Under the pieces are notes generated by a model. The model had not been told where the DNA came from, did not search any database, and saw only the letters and a list, made by a program, of their open reading frames with translations. Positions 29,801 through 39,053 of a stretch of 64,000 nt of DNA are shown here, one piece after another. Every line of letters starts with the position of its first letter. The first letter of the stretch is position 1. The DNA is taken from NCBI GenBank assembly GCA_018806985.1, contig JADANN010000289.1:460481-524480 (forward strand), given 5' to 3'. Origin of the DNA: Angiostrongylus vasorum. Its lineage: Eukaryota > Nematoda > Chromadorea > Rhabditida > Metastrongylidae. The translations under genes and the position numbers were made by a program.

Positions 29801-32800
29801 TTGCCAGTACAAACCGAATATGTTCTTCAGGTCTTCACCAAGACATTCACAATTCTCCACCAAAACGCCAAGTTCCATCTTCTGAAATCAAATAAAGCAT
29901 TAGCTTTCAACAATAGGAATACTTTGGAAGACATATATATTTTTTTTAATAATTGTACACACATATGTCATTCTTCGCTGCAGTAAGTGCAGTGGATAGA
30001 GATGTCTCGTAATATTGCATTTCCTCCATCCAGCCAACCGAGTTTCCCACACCCTGTGTCGGTAACTTGATTTGCAGACATTGTGAAACCCTTCTTCTGA
30101 TCCACAAAAGCCGGCGAACGCCTTTGGCGAGAGCCTGAGGACCCTCTGGTAGAAATATACCGGGATTCCACGGGGAATCACCTTAATTGGCATGCGACGA
30201 AATTCTTGAGAAAGCAAAGTTCTTAATTTACCAGTTCCACAAGGAAACCAGAAAACTTTCGTGGGCGATGGTTTCTATGTAGGATTGGTAAATTGACTTA
30301 TCTTGGCTAAAGTGTCTTCTTCAGCTGAGTGCTTATCTCTGTGAGATAATGAATAATAAGTGTTATACAGGAATGTACTCCAGAGAAAACAATAAATGTT
30401 CTCAAAGAACCGATTCAAAAGCTAATAGGTACACACTGTATTTGTCAGCGTTTGGAAGAGATTAATTCACGATATATTTACTGATGATGGAAAAAATTAT
30501 ACACATAGATTTCATGAAAGTTATAATGCCAAGTAAGGCTACTGCTGTATTGCGGGAGTGTCAGTACTTCTATTATTCATGGGCCTTTTTTTGCTGTTGT
30601 ATTACTATCACACTCCTCCCAAAGGTTTACCCCCTCATCGTGGCTGCGGGGTGTTCCTGCGTGTTGGACCGCGATTTACAGCGAGGGATTCGTCCCTCCG
30701 GCAAGGTCGATCAAGCTGAGAAGGAGTCCAGCTTTTCCACCAGGAAGCCTAGCTAAGAGTAAGCCAATACCAGGATCCACCACCGCCCTGGTATCAAATT
30801 AGTCGCATGGTGGCAAATCTCCCTTTATCCACAACGGCTGCGAGTGCCTGTGGTGGTGAAGACCTTGCGCAGACTTTGGCTAGGCTGACCTCGGGATTCC
30901 AGGGAACCATAATGGCTTAACCAGCAAATCTCCGAAAAATGGTGATTATGCTGAGGCCCACACAACTAGTGAGGACGGTCCATCCAAGTATTAACTATCA
31001 AGTATTATCTCACTTGATTCAACGATCTCCAATCCAAATTTGCCGATCCGAGATAAAAGTGTTTGTTATCGGAGATTATGAACTTTGAATGCATTCTTCC
31101 ACGACCCAGCACTTTCTCAATGTCAAGAGTGCGACGATGAATTGCACCTAAATGCAAGGGTATCTAAAATGTTTGGAAAATTGAAAGAGTAAACGAAAAA
31201 GGGCTCAGCGTATACTAATTTCAAAGTGATGTTCCATGCTTTCGACTTCATTGAGCATCACCGAGGGTAATTGAATCATTTTGGCCTATAAAGTGACTTA
31301 AGGCCTACCGAAGAATCAATTTAGTGTTGCTATCTCCGAAACAAGTTGGTACTAATTTGGCGACCACAGAAAGACAGAATTCTTGATTAACCCAGTGCTT
31401 GGGATAAAACTAGTGACTACGTGTGTTTTGCAAGGTACCTCTAACCATTGCACTAGACGCGCCTTATATTTCGGCCTATTAATTACTTATATGTGTAGCC
31501 TAACTAGCGCTACAGAAAACAGAAAAACTCAGCCAGCTGAAATATTACAGCAAATTGGCTTACAAGTAACAATAAAGTGGTAAAGTAAGAAACGTTTCGT
31601 CCTCATAGAAGTTAATAGCACTTCTGGAACGAAACGTATTCAAATGTACTCATTTCACGAGATTTTTCAGGCTAATGACCATCCATCAAAAATAAGCACC
31701 ACAATTGGAGTCATCATTCCGGAGAATTGCACTATGTGTTGTTGCAAATGGACAGAATAGTTAAAGCTGATGGCAAGAAATGAAAATGTTCCACAATTTA
31801 TTCGACTCCGGTAAAAATGGTCCAAAATTTCTTTGACTCAGGCATCGATCATATTGCGCAGTGGTTAGAGTTTTCCTGGAACATATATAGGTTCGTTAGT
31901 TGGTTTGAACTCCCTCCCGAGCCCACAAGGTTTTCCCTTCTCTCCGATGCCGGAAAATTGGTACTGGACTTGTTTGGGAGGATGGCAGCCCTGATCCGAT
32001 ACATTGGTAGGCCACCACAAGTTACTGTATAGGCCAGATATACATTAAATGACTTCCACGATGCTTGATGAAGTCGAATGCACAGCGCATATCCTAGTTA
32101 TCAATCAACGCAAAGTGCTTCTATGTCGTCTTTTTCACTGTATCAAAGAACGACAAAATACAGGTGGTTGTTGACTTATTCGCAACACGCAATGATTTTT
32201 ATGCATTTAATGTCAAGATTGCGGGCGCTTTAGACCGATATATCCTAGCTAATGGCGAGGTTTATTAATTCCATTGGGATCTAAAATCCTCTATTTCTTC
32301 GTCTACTTTTTTCTCCCTTTATAGGGATGAAATTCTGTTTTTTTGCAGAGCACTGTTTTTCGGTCTTTTGAGCGAAGTGTCGTACACCGAACACAATATT
32401 AGCATCTGTCGCCCCTTCATTGCAAGTCCCAGGGACCTTTATTAATTGCAATGAAAATAACAAGATATGAAAGCCTAAAATTTCAAATTAAGCTTTAAAT
32501 CTTTTTCAAAGGCTCTATTCCAAAGAAACTCAAAATTGAAGGCCTATTTCGCAAAACTTTTTTATTACATTGTCGTTATAAAACAAAGTCTCTCTAACAG
32601 AATTCCTCAGTTCCTTAACTAAAGTAGTTGTCGAAAAACGTTATCACTTGTGATGAAATGAGCACAACCCACGACTGATTTAAAAAGGTTTCTAAAAATA
32701 TGTGAAATTCCAAGAGAATGAATCATTCTATTGGTAAGAAGTTTCAATATGTTTGAACTAAGCTAAAAAACATACGACCTAAATGAACTACAGTACGAAT

Positions 32801-34274
32801 TTTCAGTGTTGATTCTGAAAACACAAACGCCATTGAGCATTGCCGTTTCTCCTTCTAAATAGGAATTTCGGAATATGCATTGTTTCAACTGATTGAAGAT
32901 GGGATTTGAGTAACATCGAGCAATTTGGACATGAATGCCGTAGAATCGAACCAGTTCATCGATTATAAAAAGATTTAAAAAAAAAGCAAAACACAGGAGA
33001 GCAATCAGTACCGAAATTTTGTAGAATTATCCCGTCGTCGTTGTCGCCTTTATCTTTTGGTGGGAAATTTTCCACCATTTTGATGCTGACACCGCCAACG
33101 GTGCCAACGTGTAACAGAGCGTCGTACACTGTATCGCCCTCAATCGTATCAATCATTGATTTTTGCGACTTTAAATGGAGGCTACATAAAATATTTGCTT
33201 TTTAAAAAGCTATAAGCATGAAATACAAAGAAAGTGATGACCCCACAAAAAATGTGGTAGTCTCTTAACGTAATCGATTATATCAATAAGAATGCACAAT
33301 ATTGACCGTTATCGGTCTTCTTCAATCGAAACCAGCTCACATTCAAACGTGATACGGAAAAATGGCAACAGTAGCAATTTTAAATTTGAAGCTATCCTTT
33401 CCTTACGTTGTGTGAGAGATTAGAGTGTAGGCCAAGCACATGCTTTCCCTGTAAACTTGACTTGTATGCGGCGATATACAGTTCTTGCTTGGCAGATTCA
33501 ATAAGGCGATTCCAGGCGTGGAATGTTGACAGAGGAAATGTGAAATTGTGGAATGTTATGTTGTCAGGAATTGACTCTACTATTCGAATCCTGAAAAACC
33601 TTAATAGTATAAAAAAATCGAATGGTAAATTTGTTGCTTCAAAATCCCTCTTTTTGAGTACAAGTGAGGAAGAGTCGTTTGATCAGAAGTTCTCCCCCAC
33701 TTAAAATAATGACACGAACGTAGAAGGTAGAAATGAACTTACGTGCATGAGTTGAAACATTCTGCATCCAAGGATGAGTGCGAATTAGAATATGACATGT
33801 TAAAAGTTGAATAGAGAGCAGTAAATGGAAGAATAAAAGAGAACAAGATCTGGAAATGGTGTTTATGAAAGAAATGATGAGTTGTGAATAATTTAGACCA
33901 TGGTGATGAGTTGATGTTATATTCTAAAGAAAGCAACACGATTTCAGTTTTCGATGGATTATGTTACTACATTGACTGTGCGAATTCGTCGTGATAATCC
34001 GCATGCATTCAATACATGAACCGTGCAAGAAAGAGCGTGGTTGGGTTGAAATGTGGTACATTTCCTCAGTGCTTACTTTCCCTAGTTTCCGCATGCTTTT
34101 CTTTATGTTCTTATGAATAAGAAGCGTAGGATGCAGAAATGTTTCGCTGACAATAAGCTCGCTCACCGAGAGGCTGAACAAAGCTCCTAAATGCTTCGTT
34201 GACGTTGGCGGTTTCTGAAGTGGATTCTTTCTGCCACAATGGTTGTGAGTCCGGAGGTTTGCACCAGACATCAT
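26740..34274 (-). CDS. PLD3/PLD4-like phospholipase-D-superfamily protein, ten exons
   Basis: Mammalian PLD3/PLD4 are type II membrane glycoproteins of endolysosomes with 5' exonuclease activity on single-stranded nucleic acid. Exons on the minus strand are 34274-34167, 33849-33743, 33590-33407, 33168-33012, 31147-31014, 29881-29693, 29632-29333, 28676-28574, 27597-27494 and 26883-26740. They total 1530 nt, giving 509 residues and a TAA; all borders are GT-AG and every phase closes. The family length is about 490. Features in order: short cytoplasmic N terminus, one hydrophobic anchor, IRIVESIPDN (family IVESIP), FHAWNRLIESAK, HKD1 as HSKFIISD with GSANLDWRSLNQ, MELGVLVENC, TWDLDAIVTEID, HKD2 as HNKFMVSE with GTSNWSGDYF, then FERDWTSEYAHPL. 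Glu in place of Asp in HKD2 is normal for PLD3. Several N-x-S/T sites fit a lumenal glycoprotein. Nematode paralogue identity is unknown. Confidence 0.92.
27090..27345 (-). repeat. tRNA-derived SINE, family A
   Basis: At the left end the family tail reads GGATTAATCCCTTAGGGGC in plus orientation, and GCTATACGCGT, the head region, is at the right. The body includes GACCTACCGATGTATCA. It is diverged and lies in the last intron of the PLD3-like gene. Confidence 0.65.
27494..27597 (-). CDS. PLD3-like gene exon 9: GTSNWSGDYF
   Basis: Acceptor AACTAACAG, donor GTGTGG. Two bases complete the Gly left by the previous exon, then TSNWSGDYFMGGTTGAA, the conserved segment after HKD2 in PLD3, and VKRALVRQMQ. 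Confidence 0.93.
27785..27835 (-). repeat. Single PLE terminal-repeat motif
   Basis: Minus strand reads GACGTCGAAACGTTAGCCGA then ATAAAAAATG, as in the single arm at 57325. It lies beside a SINE A copy in a PLD3-like intron. Confidence 0.45.
27850..28132 (-). repeat. tRNA-derived SINE, family A
   Basis: Minus strand head GGCGCGTGTGGCGCAGTGG with perfect A box, body GGTAGGCCACCGCGAG, tail GGGATTAATCAACGATGAG. Imperfect flanking repeats GAGTCGGTA and GAGCCGATA suggest a target duplication. Confidence 0.8.
28574..28676 (-). CDS. PLD3-like gene exon 8: HKD2
   Basis: Acceptor ATTTTTCAG, donor GTGGGT. It reads RIFKVPSSNTDSIVV, then THNKFMVSETAVII. H and K of the HxK(x4)D/E catalytic motif are present, with Glu at the acidic position as in vertebrate PLD3. 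Confidence 0.94.
28677..29332 (-). other. PLD3-like gene intron 7
   Basis: About 650 bp without recognised repeat or gene. Confidence 0.5.
29333..29632 (-). CDS. PLD3-like gene exon 7
   Basis: Acceptor GTGTTTTAG, donor GTAAGT, phase 0 on both sides, 100 codons. TWDLDAIVTEIDNA, MDYFPLFIYTSP, FPTIDDALRRAVIRGVHVRI and YPEIGIRFLRSL match PLD3 positions just before HKD2. Confidence 0.95.
29693..29881 (-). CDS. PLD3-like gene exon 6
   Basis: Acceptor TGATTTCAG, donor GTAATA, phase 0 on both sides, 63 codons: KMELGVLVENCECLGEDLKN then IFGLYWQLPSESL, the conserved inter-HKD region (KELGVVMYNC...IFEAYW in vertebrates). Confidence 0.95.
29900..30240 (-). other. Unassigned open frame inside a PLD3-like intron
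   Basis: A 105-codon minus-strand frame (29900-30217) and two overlapping frames, one reading GWMEEMQYYETSLSTALTAA, lie between exons 5 and 6 of the PLD3-like gene. They match neither PLD nor any repeat family of this window, and the splice phases exclude them from the main transcript. It may be a decayed retrocopy or transposon ORF. Confidence 0.3.
30609..31008 (-). repeat. Family D retroposon abutting a 5' splice site
   Basis: Left end CTCCCAAAGGTTTACCCCCT, right end GGTCCATCCAAGTATTAACT and ATCAAGTATTAT. The tail stops within about 6-10 bases of the donor (GTGAGA) of the HKD1 exon of the PLD3-like gene. The insertion therefore lies at the very start of that intron, in the same transcriptional orientation if the tandem end is the 5' side, or antisense if it is the 3' tail. 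Confidence 0.8.
31014..31147 (-). CDS. PLD3-like gene exon 5: HKD1
   Basis: Acceptor GCATTTAG at 31148 (the nearby acceptor at 31164 gives the wrong phase), donor GTGAGA. AIHRRTLDIEKVLGRGRMH leads into HSKFIISDNKHFYLGSANLD and WRSLNQ. All residues of the first HxK(x4)D motif are present. Confidence 0.95.
31215..31463 (-). repeat. tRNA-derived SINE, family A (diverged)
   Basis: Minus strand ends with the family tail wording (GATGCTCAATGAAGTCGAA near 31240-31260) and carries CTAGACGCGCC-like head text at 31450-31463. It is in intron 4 of the PLD3-like gene. Confidence 0.6.
31848..32125 (+). repeat. tRNA-derived SINE, family A (diverged head)
   Basis: It contains TATTGCGCAGTGGTTAGAG (A box), CATTGGTAGGCCACCACAAG and a CGAATGCACAGCGCATATCC tail. 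It is in the same intron as the copy at 31215 but inverted to it. Confidence 0.65.
32126..33011 (-). other. PLD3-like gene intron 4, proximal part
   Basis: About 0.9 kb; no repeat family or coding signal recognised. Confidence 0.45.
33012..33168 (-). CDS. PLD3-like gene exon 4
   Basis: Acceptor CATTTAAAG, donor GTACTG, phase 0 in, 1 out. It reads SQKSMIDTIEGDTVYDALLH, then GGVSIKMVENFPP and DDGIILQNFG. It corresponds to the region between the first catalytic-domain strands and HKD1. Confidence 0.92.
33407..33590 (-). CDS. PLD3-like gene exon 3
   Basis: Acceptor GGTTTTTCAG, donor GTAAGG, phase 2 in and 0 out. IRIVESIPDNITFHNFTFP, FHAWNRLIESAKQELYIAAY and LGLHSNLSHN match the PLD3 lumenal start (LVESIPEGL...AWxxLL). 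Three N-x-S/T sites are present. Confidence 0.94.
33743..33849 (-). CDS. PLD3-like gene exon 2: membrane anchor
   Basis: Acceptor CATTTCCAG, donor GTAAGT, phase 0 in and 2 out. ILFSFILPFTALYSTFN continues the hydrophobic stretch begun in exon 1 and makes one membrane span. AECFNSC follows, the Cys-rich start of the lumenal domain. Confidence 0.85.
34167..34274 (-). CDS. PLD3-like gene exon 1 with start codon
   Basis: ATG ATG at 34274-34269; the first is chosen, the second is equally possible. It reads MMSGANLRTHNHCGRKNP, a short basic cytoplasmic segment, then HLGALFSLS, ending at donor GTGAGC in phase 0. A basic N terminus followed by a hydrophobic span fits a type II signal anchor. Confidence 0.8.
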
Positions 34275-34639
34275 GACAATCACCGATAACGTTCGCCTGT
34301 TTTCTGCGCTTATCGACAACTCACCCGCTCACAAATGATACTAACAACTATTGTGTGTGGTCAGCGGATAACGGTAGTGATGGTCACCTGAATGTTAACC
34401 AGCTTACCACCCTATCACGTTCCACATGGAAATCTAAAGTGCTCAAAGATAAGCTTAGGCTGGCTGCGCAGTAGCAGTACAGTGACCGATTTGCTAGTTC
34501 ACATAATAAGTAATAAGGTAGAACAGCGCAGCCAACAGTCAGTTGGTCGTTGTTGCATGTGTTCTCTCGATTTTCAAATGTTGATTTGTCCTAATGTCGA
34601 CTAAGCTATAGTTGAGTGATGATGTGTATGTATATGTAT
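34275..34639 (-). other. Upstream flank of the PLD3-like gene
   Basis: This stretch should hold the promoter or a trans-splice site. No TATA-like element or conserved box can be supported by eye. Confidence 0.35.
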
Positions 34640-34790
34640 ATGTATGTGCCTGCGGTGGGGGAACGAACGCGCTATTGTCCTTTCCGGGGGAGTAACGCGT
34701 TCACCACCACACCACGCGGGTCCTTCGTTTCTCCTGTCTCTCAGCTAGTTCTATCTATCGGGCCATGACTATTCACCCGTCAACGGGTTT
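34640..34790 (-). repeat. tRNA-derived SINE, family C (head and start of body)
   Basis: Minus strand: ACCCGCGTGGTGTGGTGGTG (A-box TGGTGTGGTGG) and GCGCGTTCGTTCCCCCACCG (B box). It is a tRNA-shaped stretch of about 75 nt. Neighbouring tandem copy at 34830-35050. Confidence 0.65.
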
Positions 34791-34829
34791 GATCTGGGGA
34801 GCCCCAATCGGCCATGAATCTAGTTAACC

Positions 34830-35050
34830 TGAGTAGTTTAAATCACAGTGTTGACTCTTTTATTTACTGCCTATTACAATTTTTCACGGCAGATTATTAT
34901 GTGTGACTCAACCACAATGATGCTGAGATATTTGCAAAGCTCCGGACCGCATATGTTTGTGGTGGGGAACGAACGCGCTATTACGTTTTCTAGGATCTAA
35001 CGCGTTCACTACCACACCATGCGGGTTCCTCGTTTCGCCTGTTTCTGAGC
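34830..35050 (-). repeat. tRNA-derived SINE, family C
   Basis: Minus strand head GCATGGTGTGGTAGTGAACG, B box GCGCGTTCGTTCCCC, body TTTGCAAATATCTCAGCATC and end GGCAGTAAATAAAAGAGTC. A complete copy of about 220 bp. Confidence 0.7.
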
Positions 35051-35054
35051 TAGT

Positions 35055-35115
35055 TCAGATGGCGCATCCCTCAGGGATTTATCAACGTCGAGAGCCTTAT
35101 CTTCTATCCTTTAGA
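35055..35115 (+). repeat. SINE family A tail fragment
   Basis: GATGGCGCATCCCTCAGGG and ATCAACGTCGAGAGCC match only the last 60 bases of family A. It is a 5'-truncated copy next to TA repeats. Confidence 0.55.
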
Positions 35116-35164
35116 TATATATATATACACATATGTAAATGTAAATGAATAAATATATATATGT

Positions 35165-35468
35165 ATATACTTAGTTGGTTACTTGGACGGCCCGTCCTCA
35201 CTGGTTCTGCGGGCCCCAGCATATTCATCATTTTTTCGGGGTTTTGCTGGTCTAACCATTTTGTTTTCCTGGAGTCCCGAGGTCAGCTTGGCCAAAGTCT
35301 GCCCCCAGGTCTTCACCACCACAGGCAGTCGCAGCCCTTAGAGTGAGGTTTTGCCACCATGTGACTAGTTCGATACCAGGGCGGTGGTGGATCCTGGTAT
35401 TGGTGTTGGTTTACTAATAGCCGCGATTCCTAATGCAAACGCCGGACTCGTTTTCAGCTTAGGAGACG
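35165..35468 (+). repeat. Family D retroposon, truncated
   Basis: It starts GTTACTTGGACGGCCCGTCC and contains CCAGGGCGGTGGTGGATCC. It stops at CAGCTTAGGAGACG, where a TATA microsatellite (35468-35525) takes over. Confidence 0.75.
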
Positions 35469-35992
35469 GATATATATATACATATATATACACTTATATA
35501 TACGTATATGTATATATGTACATTTAGATGTGGCCACCTATAGTTTGAGGAGGTGTGAGTAAGAGTCGAGAAATAGAAATTTCTGTGTCAAGGTAACGCA
35601 AGAGATTTTCAAGATGTAGTCACCACATACATGATGTCTGGTTTTGAACAGAAGTGTTGGAGGTTGAATTTCTTCTTTGAACGAGGAGTGTACTGTGGTA
35701 GACTGCTCTCTTGTATCTGCTTGTGTTCGCTTGCTTCTTGTTAGGGTGGGTCATTAGGTTGTTAACTTAAAAAGAATCTATCTGAAATTTAAGTAACCAA
35801 CTAATTCTTTGTTTAAATTGTAAACCAATGCAGTAATAACACAATGCAGCGATTAACAAATGCAACAGGTTTACATGCGAAAAACGGACAGTTTTAAGGC
35901 ATTCGGCGTAAGAACGAAGGATACAGACTGATTGACTTTAACATTACTTATATTAATGGAAAGCACAGCGCTCTAATTGCACTTTATGAAAA

Positions 35993-36024
<32 letters not shown>

Positions 36025-37273
36025 GGTGGGAACTGTGAAAATTAATCGAGCAAAATGGATTGATGTTTGATGACGTTGCTTATATTCCTGTTCCAATTTG
36101 TGGAGTTTCGGAGAAGGGAAAAGTGCGGAAATTGTGCAAAGGTACTATATTACATAGCAGTTTGGTCAGTATATTTAGTTATTTCTATATTTAGCCAGCA
36201 TTATCTATTGACGACCGCAGCACCACGCACTGCAGTCTTATTGTGCCGCCATTATCGCAACACTTTTCCTTGCTTTAGCTCTTCAAATATAGGTTAGGAA
36301 ACTAGTGGATATCGTCATAGCTTTTCAGAATAATTCTATCATCAATCAGTATTTATGCTAAGATTGTTCGGCTCGCACGATCTTCTTATACAAACTTCAT
36401 TTAGGACGAAGTTCCAACGTCTTCACCTTCTTCAGAGCAGACCACTCAAGTCCATTGTCTTCTAGAGCGGAGAACCGCTCGCTCGAACTAACCTAACTCG
36501 GCGATATTCTTTTATACAGCACGGTTTTCAACTGATTGTGGACTGACAATGAGTTTCCCCATATCAACAATTCATCCTACAGCGGTCGCTGTTGGAATAG
36601 CTATTATCAAGCTGTTCTATGGCTGTGGACCACTAATTCGGACCATCAGCTTTGAAGAAGATGAAGACGTTGGAACACTAGCAGAATAAAGGTTATATAA
36701 CAGTCTCGGGTAAGCTGATCAATCTAAACAAATATATTGCTGACTGACGCCGACATTAAGTTCAAGTCGGTTTAGTAAAGCAATACATTTCTTTTGCACA
36801 ATACTGTTTCGGCAGCAAATTTTTCGTTCTTTGGAGCTTTCAATTAAAGTGTTTCTTAACTACATGCATTGAACGTCATACCTACCCAAACTGGTCCTAG
36901 CTTGCATGCTCACAGTGGGAAGCCATCGATCTATAACTCCTTGTTTATGGAGCAGTTATTCTGCTTATAATTCTTGTTTTCTGAACTCGCAGACCTATAA
37001 TTGACCTATTTTTGTAAGTTCTCTGAAGCAACGTCATTTGTTTATTTCTCGGAAAGATGATAATGCCGATGACAGCGTATGGTTTCCAAGTTAATCGGCT
37101 TGCACCACTGCGTAAATGATAGTTCTTAATAGTAAATAGTTCTCTTTACTTTTACCAACAGCTTCTTTATAATTGAGAAAAATTACGTCGTTTTATGGTC
37201 CCAAAAGTGCATTGGTGCTGATCCACGGAGCAGAATGAGAATTCAAACGAGTTGGATTTCAACGTGCTACTTG
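35469..37273. other. Intergenic repeats and unassigned DNA
   Basis: TA-rich tract at 35469-35525, a (GAAA)n microsatellite at about 35993-36024, and the PLE palindrome at 36385-36705. Short open frames have no motif. Confidence 0.5.
36385..36705. mobile_element. Palindromic Penelope-like terminal repeat pair (diverged)
   Basis: Left arm in minus orientation: GAAGAAGGTGAAGACGTTGG around 36410-36435. Right arm in plus orientation: GAAGAAGATGAAGACGTTGG around 36650-36672, then ACACTAGCAGAATAAAGG. Layout and spacing match the 12.9 and 50.3 kb pairs, but the GGCGAAACCGCC stem is lost. Confidence 0.5.
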
Positions 37274-37347
37274 CATTGTGCTACAACTTCCTATTCAAAT
37301 CGAGTGTTGACATTGTGCTACAACTTCCTATTCAAATCGAGTGTTGA
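37274..37347. repeat. Exact 37-bp tandem duplication
   Basis: The 37-base unit starting CATTGTGCTACAACTTCC is repeated once without a mismatch (37274-37310 and 37311-37347), implying a recent event. Confidence 0.85.
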
Positions 37348-38339
37348 CATGTGGTGTTTCAACGGTGTTTGAACGACTTTATTGACATTGCTCATATTAT
37401 TCTTGAAAAGATTCTTTCCAAAGTGGAACCTTCCGAAGAGGCTGACTTATCGAAATCATGCTCAAAGAGCGAATTCTTTCCGGCACAGTTCGGCTCATCA
37501 CGACTATCGATCGCTTAGGTGAAAGCTCTTGATCGTGACTCCTGAGTAATGAGGAGACAGAGTCGTCATTTTCAGATGTAGATGTCTTTGGGGTCCTGAG
37601 CTGTCTAATAAATTGAGAGATACGTAAACCTTGAATGATGTGTGGGACTGGGATCTAAACATGGAAAAGATGCTAAATTATTTGTTGTTCAATGATACTT
37701 CTCTCTCTCTTTTCTCTCTTACTCTTTGTTATATCTCTCTTTCTCTTTCGTATACGTTAAGCTGCTTGGAAATTAATGTTCGTTTTTAGTTCCATTTTAC
37801 TGCATATGTTCTGGAAAGAATTATCTTTGGAAGCCGTACAATTACAAACAACTTCAAAACTTATTTTATGCAATTTTGCCTCGTGTTACATTACAGTTAA
37901 ATGTTGGTTTTAAAAAATTTTCAAGGTTGGCAATTTTAATGACACATTTAAGGGTTGGTATTTCGGCTCACAAAACAGTGATTTCTTAAAATGTGTTTCT
38001 ACGAAATCAAGCTTAGACGTACGGAGCGCAAACGTTTGGAAACGTTAGTGAGGTATGAAGTAGAGAAACTGTTAAAGAACACACAGTACAATGTTGAGTT
38101 GAAAAATTTAGTCGCTGCGAATTTGACCTTGGAAGTGAGAAGGGTGGCGAATATCCCTCTTCTATCGACGGCGATGAATTGAAAGCTTGTATGCAAGCAA
38201 ATACAGAAACAGCTGTTCAAGAACATACAGAAGAACTTCATGTATGCACGTAAAGCGCTTTAGAGCATCTAAAAAGCTGGGAAGTAGAAGTTTGTCAGAT
38301 AGCTACTTCTAAAGTTGAATTACAACCATAGAAATCGCC

Positions 38340-38715
38340 GTTTTGAAGTATCGTCGGCGCTTCTTTTGCACAGCAAGAGCGATCAGAAATCGAGGATCTC
38401 CTATGATAACCAACGATGATCGGCTCATTCGCTGGATCGCCATGAAGGTCCGCACCACTCCGCAAAAGCAAAGTTGTACCAAAAAGATCATACTCTGACC
38501 GCTTGTACTTTCCTGAACCTTGGTGAGTCGAGGAAATGCATCAAAAACATTGCGGTTCGAAATCGTTAACAGAGGTTATTCCTTCTCCACGATAATGCGC
38601 GGCCAAAAATCGCACTACCAACGCTGCAAAAGTAAACGAGATGGTGGTTCCAGAACTCTACCTCATTCTTCACATTCCCAAGGCCTCTTGTCTAAGAAGT
38701 ACTACTTTAAGAACC
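38340..38715 (+). pseudogene. mariner-family transposase remnant, catalytic part
   Basis: Plus-strand reading contains LLLHSKSDQKSRISYDNQ, then WIAMKV and PHHSAKAKLYQKDHT (compare YDNxxxRxxWxxxxExPxxxxKxxLHxKK), and LLHDNARPKIALPTLQKL, a clear mariner D-N-A-R-P block, followed by LYLILHIPK. Frame changes show decay. The frame at 37991-38182 just upstream may be its N-terminal part, but I could not confirm this. Confidence 0.75.
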
Positions 38716-38799
38716 TCGAGAACTTCTACGAAGCACGATGAATCCATCAGAGACCAAGCCGAGGCCGAAACTGCCTTCATTCCGGTTGGGAAAAAGTTT

Positions 38800-38964
38800 C
38801 CGGAGTTTGCTTGTTTAGCCATTGTGTTCGCGTGGGATCCTAAGATCATCTTGGTCAAAGTCTGCTCCAGGTCGTCACCACCACATTCATTCGCCGCCCT
38901 TGTGGGTCAATTTGTCACTATGCGACTACTTTGATACCAGGACGGTGGTGGATCTTGGTATTGG

Positions 38965-38965
<1 letters not shown>
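38800..38965 (+). repeat. Family D fragment, 5' and 3' truncated
   Basis: TTTAGCCATTGTGTTCGCGT through ACCAGGACGGTGGTGGATC. It ends where a TA microsatellite begins and directly follows the mariner remnant. Confidence 0.65.

Positions 38966-39051
<86 letters not shown>
38966..39051. repeat. TA dinucleotide microsatellite
   Basis: About 86 bases of (TA)n with one interrupting TG, inside the truncated family D copy. Confidence 0.95.

Positions 39052-39053
<2 letters not shown>

Noticed and set aside
29968..30171. FVDQKKGFTMSAN as the HKD1 exon of the PLD3-like gene
   Set aside because: It resembles VDQxxFYxGSAN only superficially. The true HKD1 exon is at 31014-31147 and its splice phases close.
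31148..31163. Acceptor at 31164 for the HKD1 exon
   Set aside because: It gives phase 0 where the upstream exon leaves phase 1; the inner acceptor at 31148 restores family alignment (NFG-AIHRRTLD).
33408..33704. Plus-strand 98-codon frame
   Set aside because: Antisense shadow of PLD3-like exon 3.
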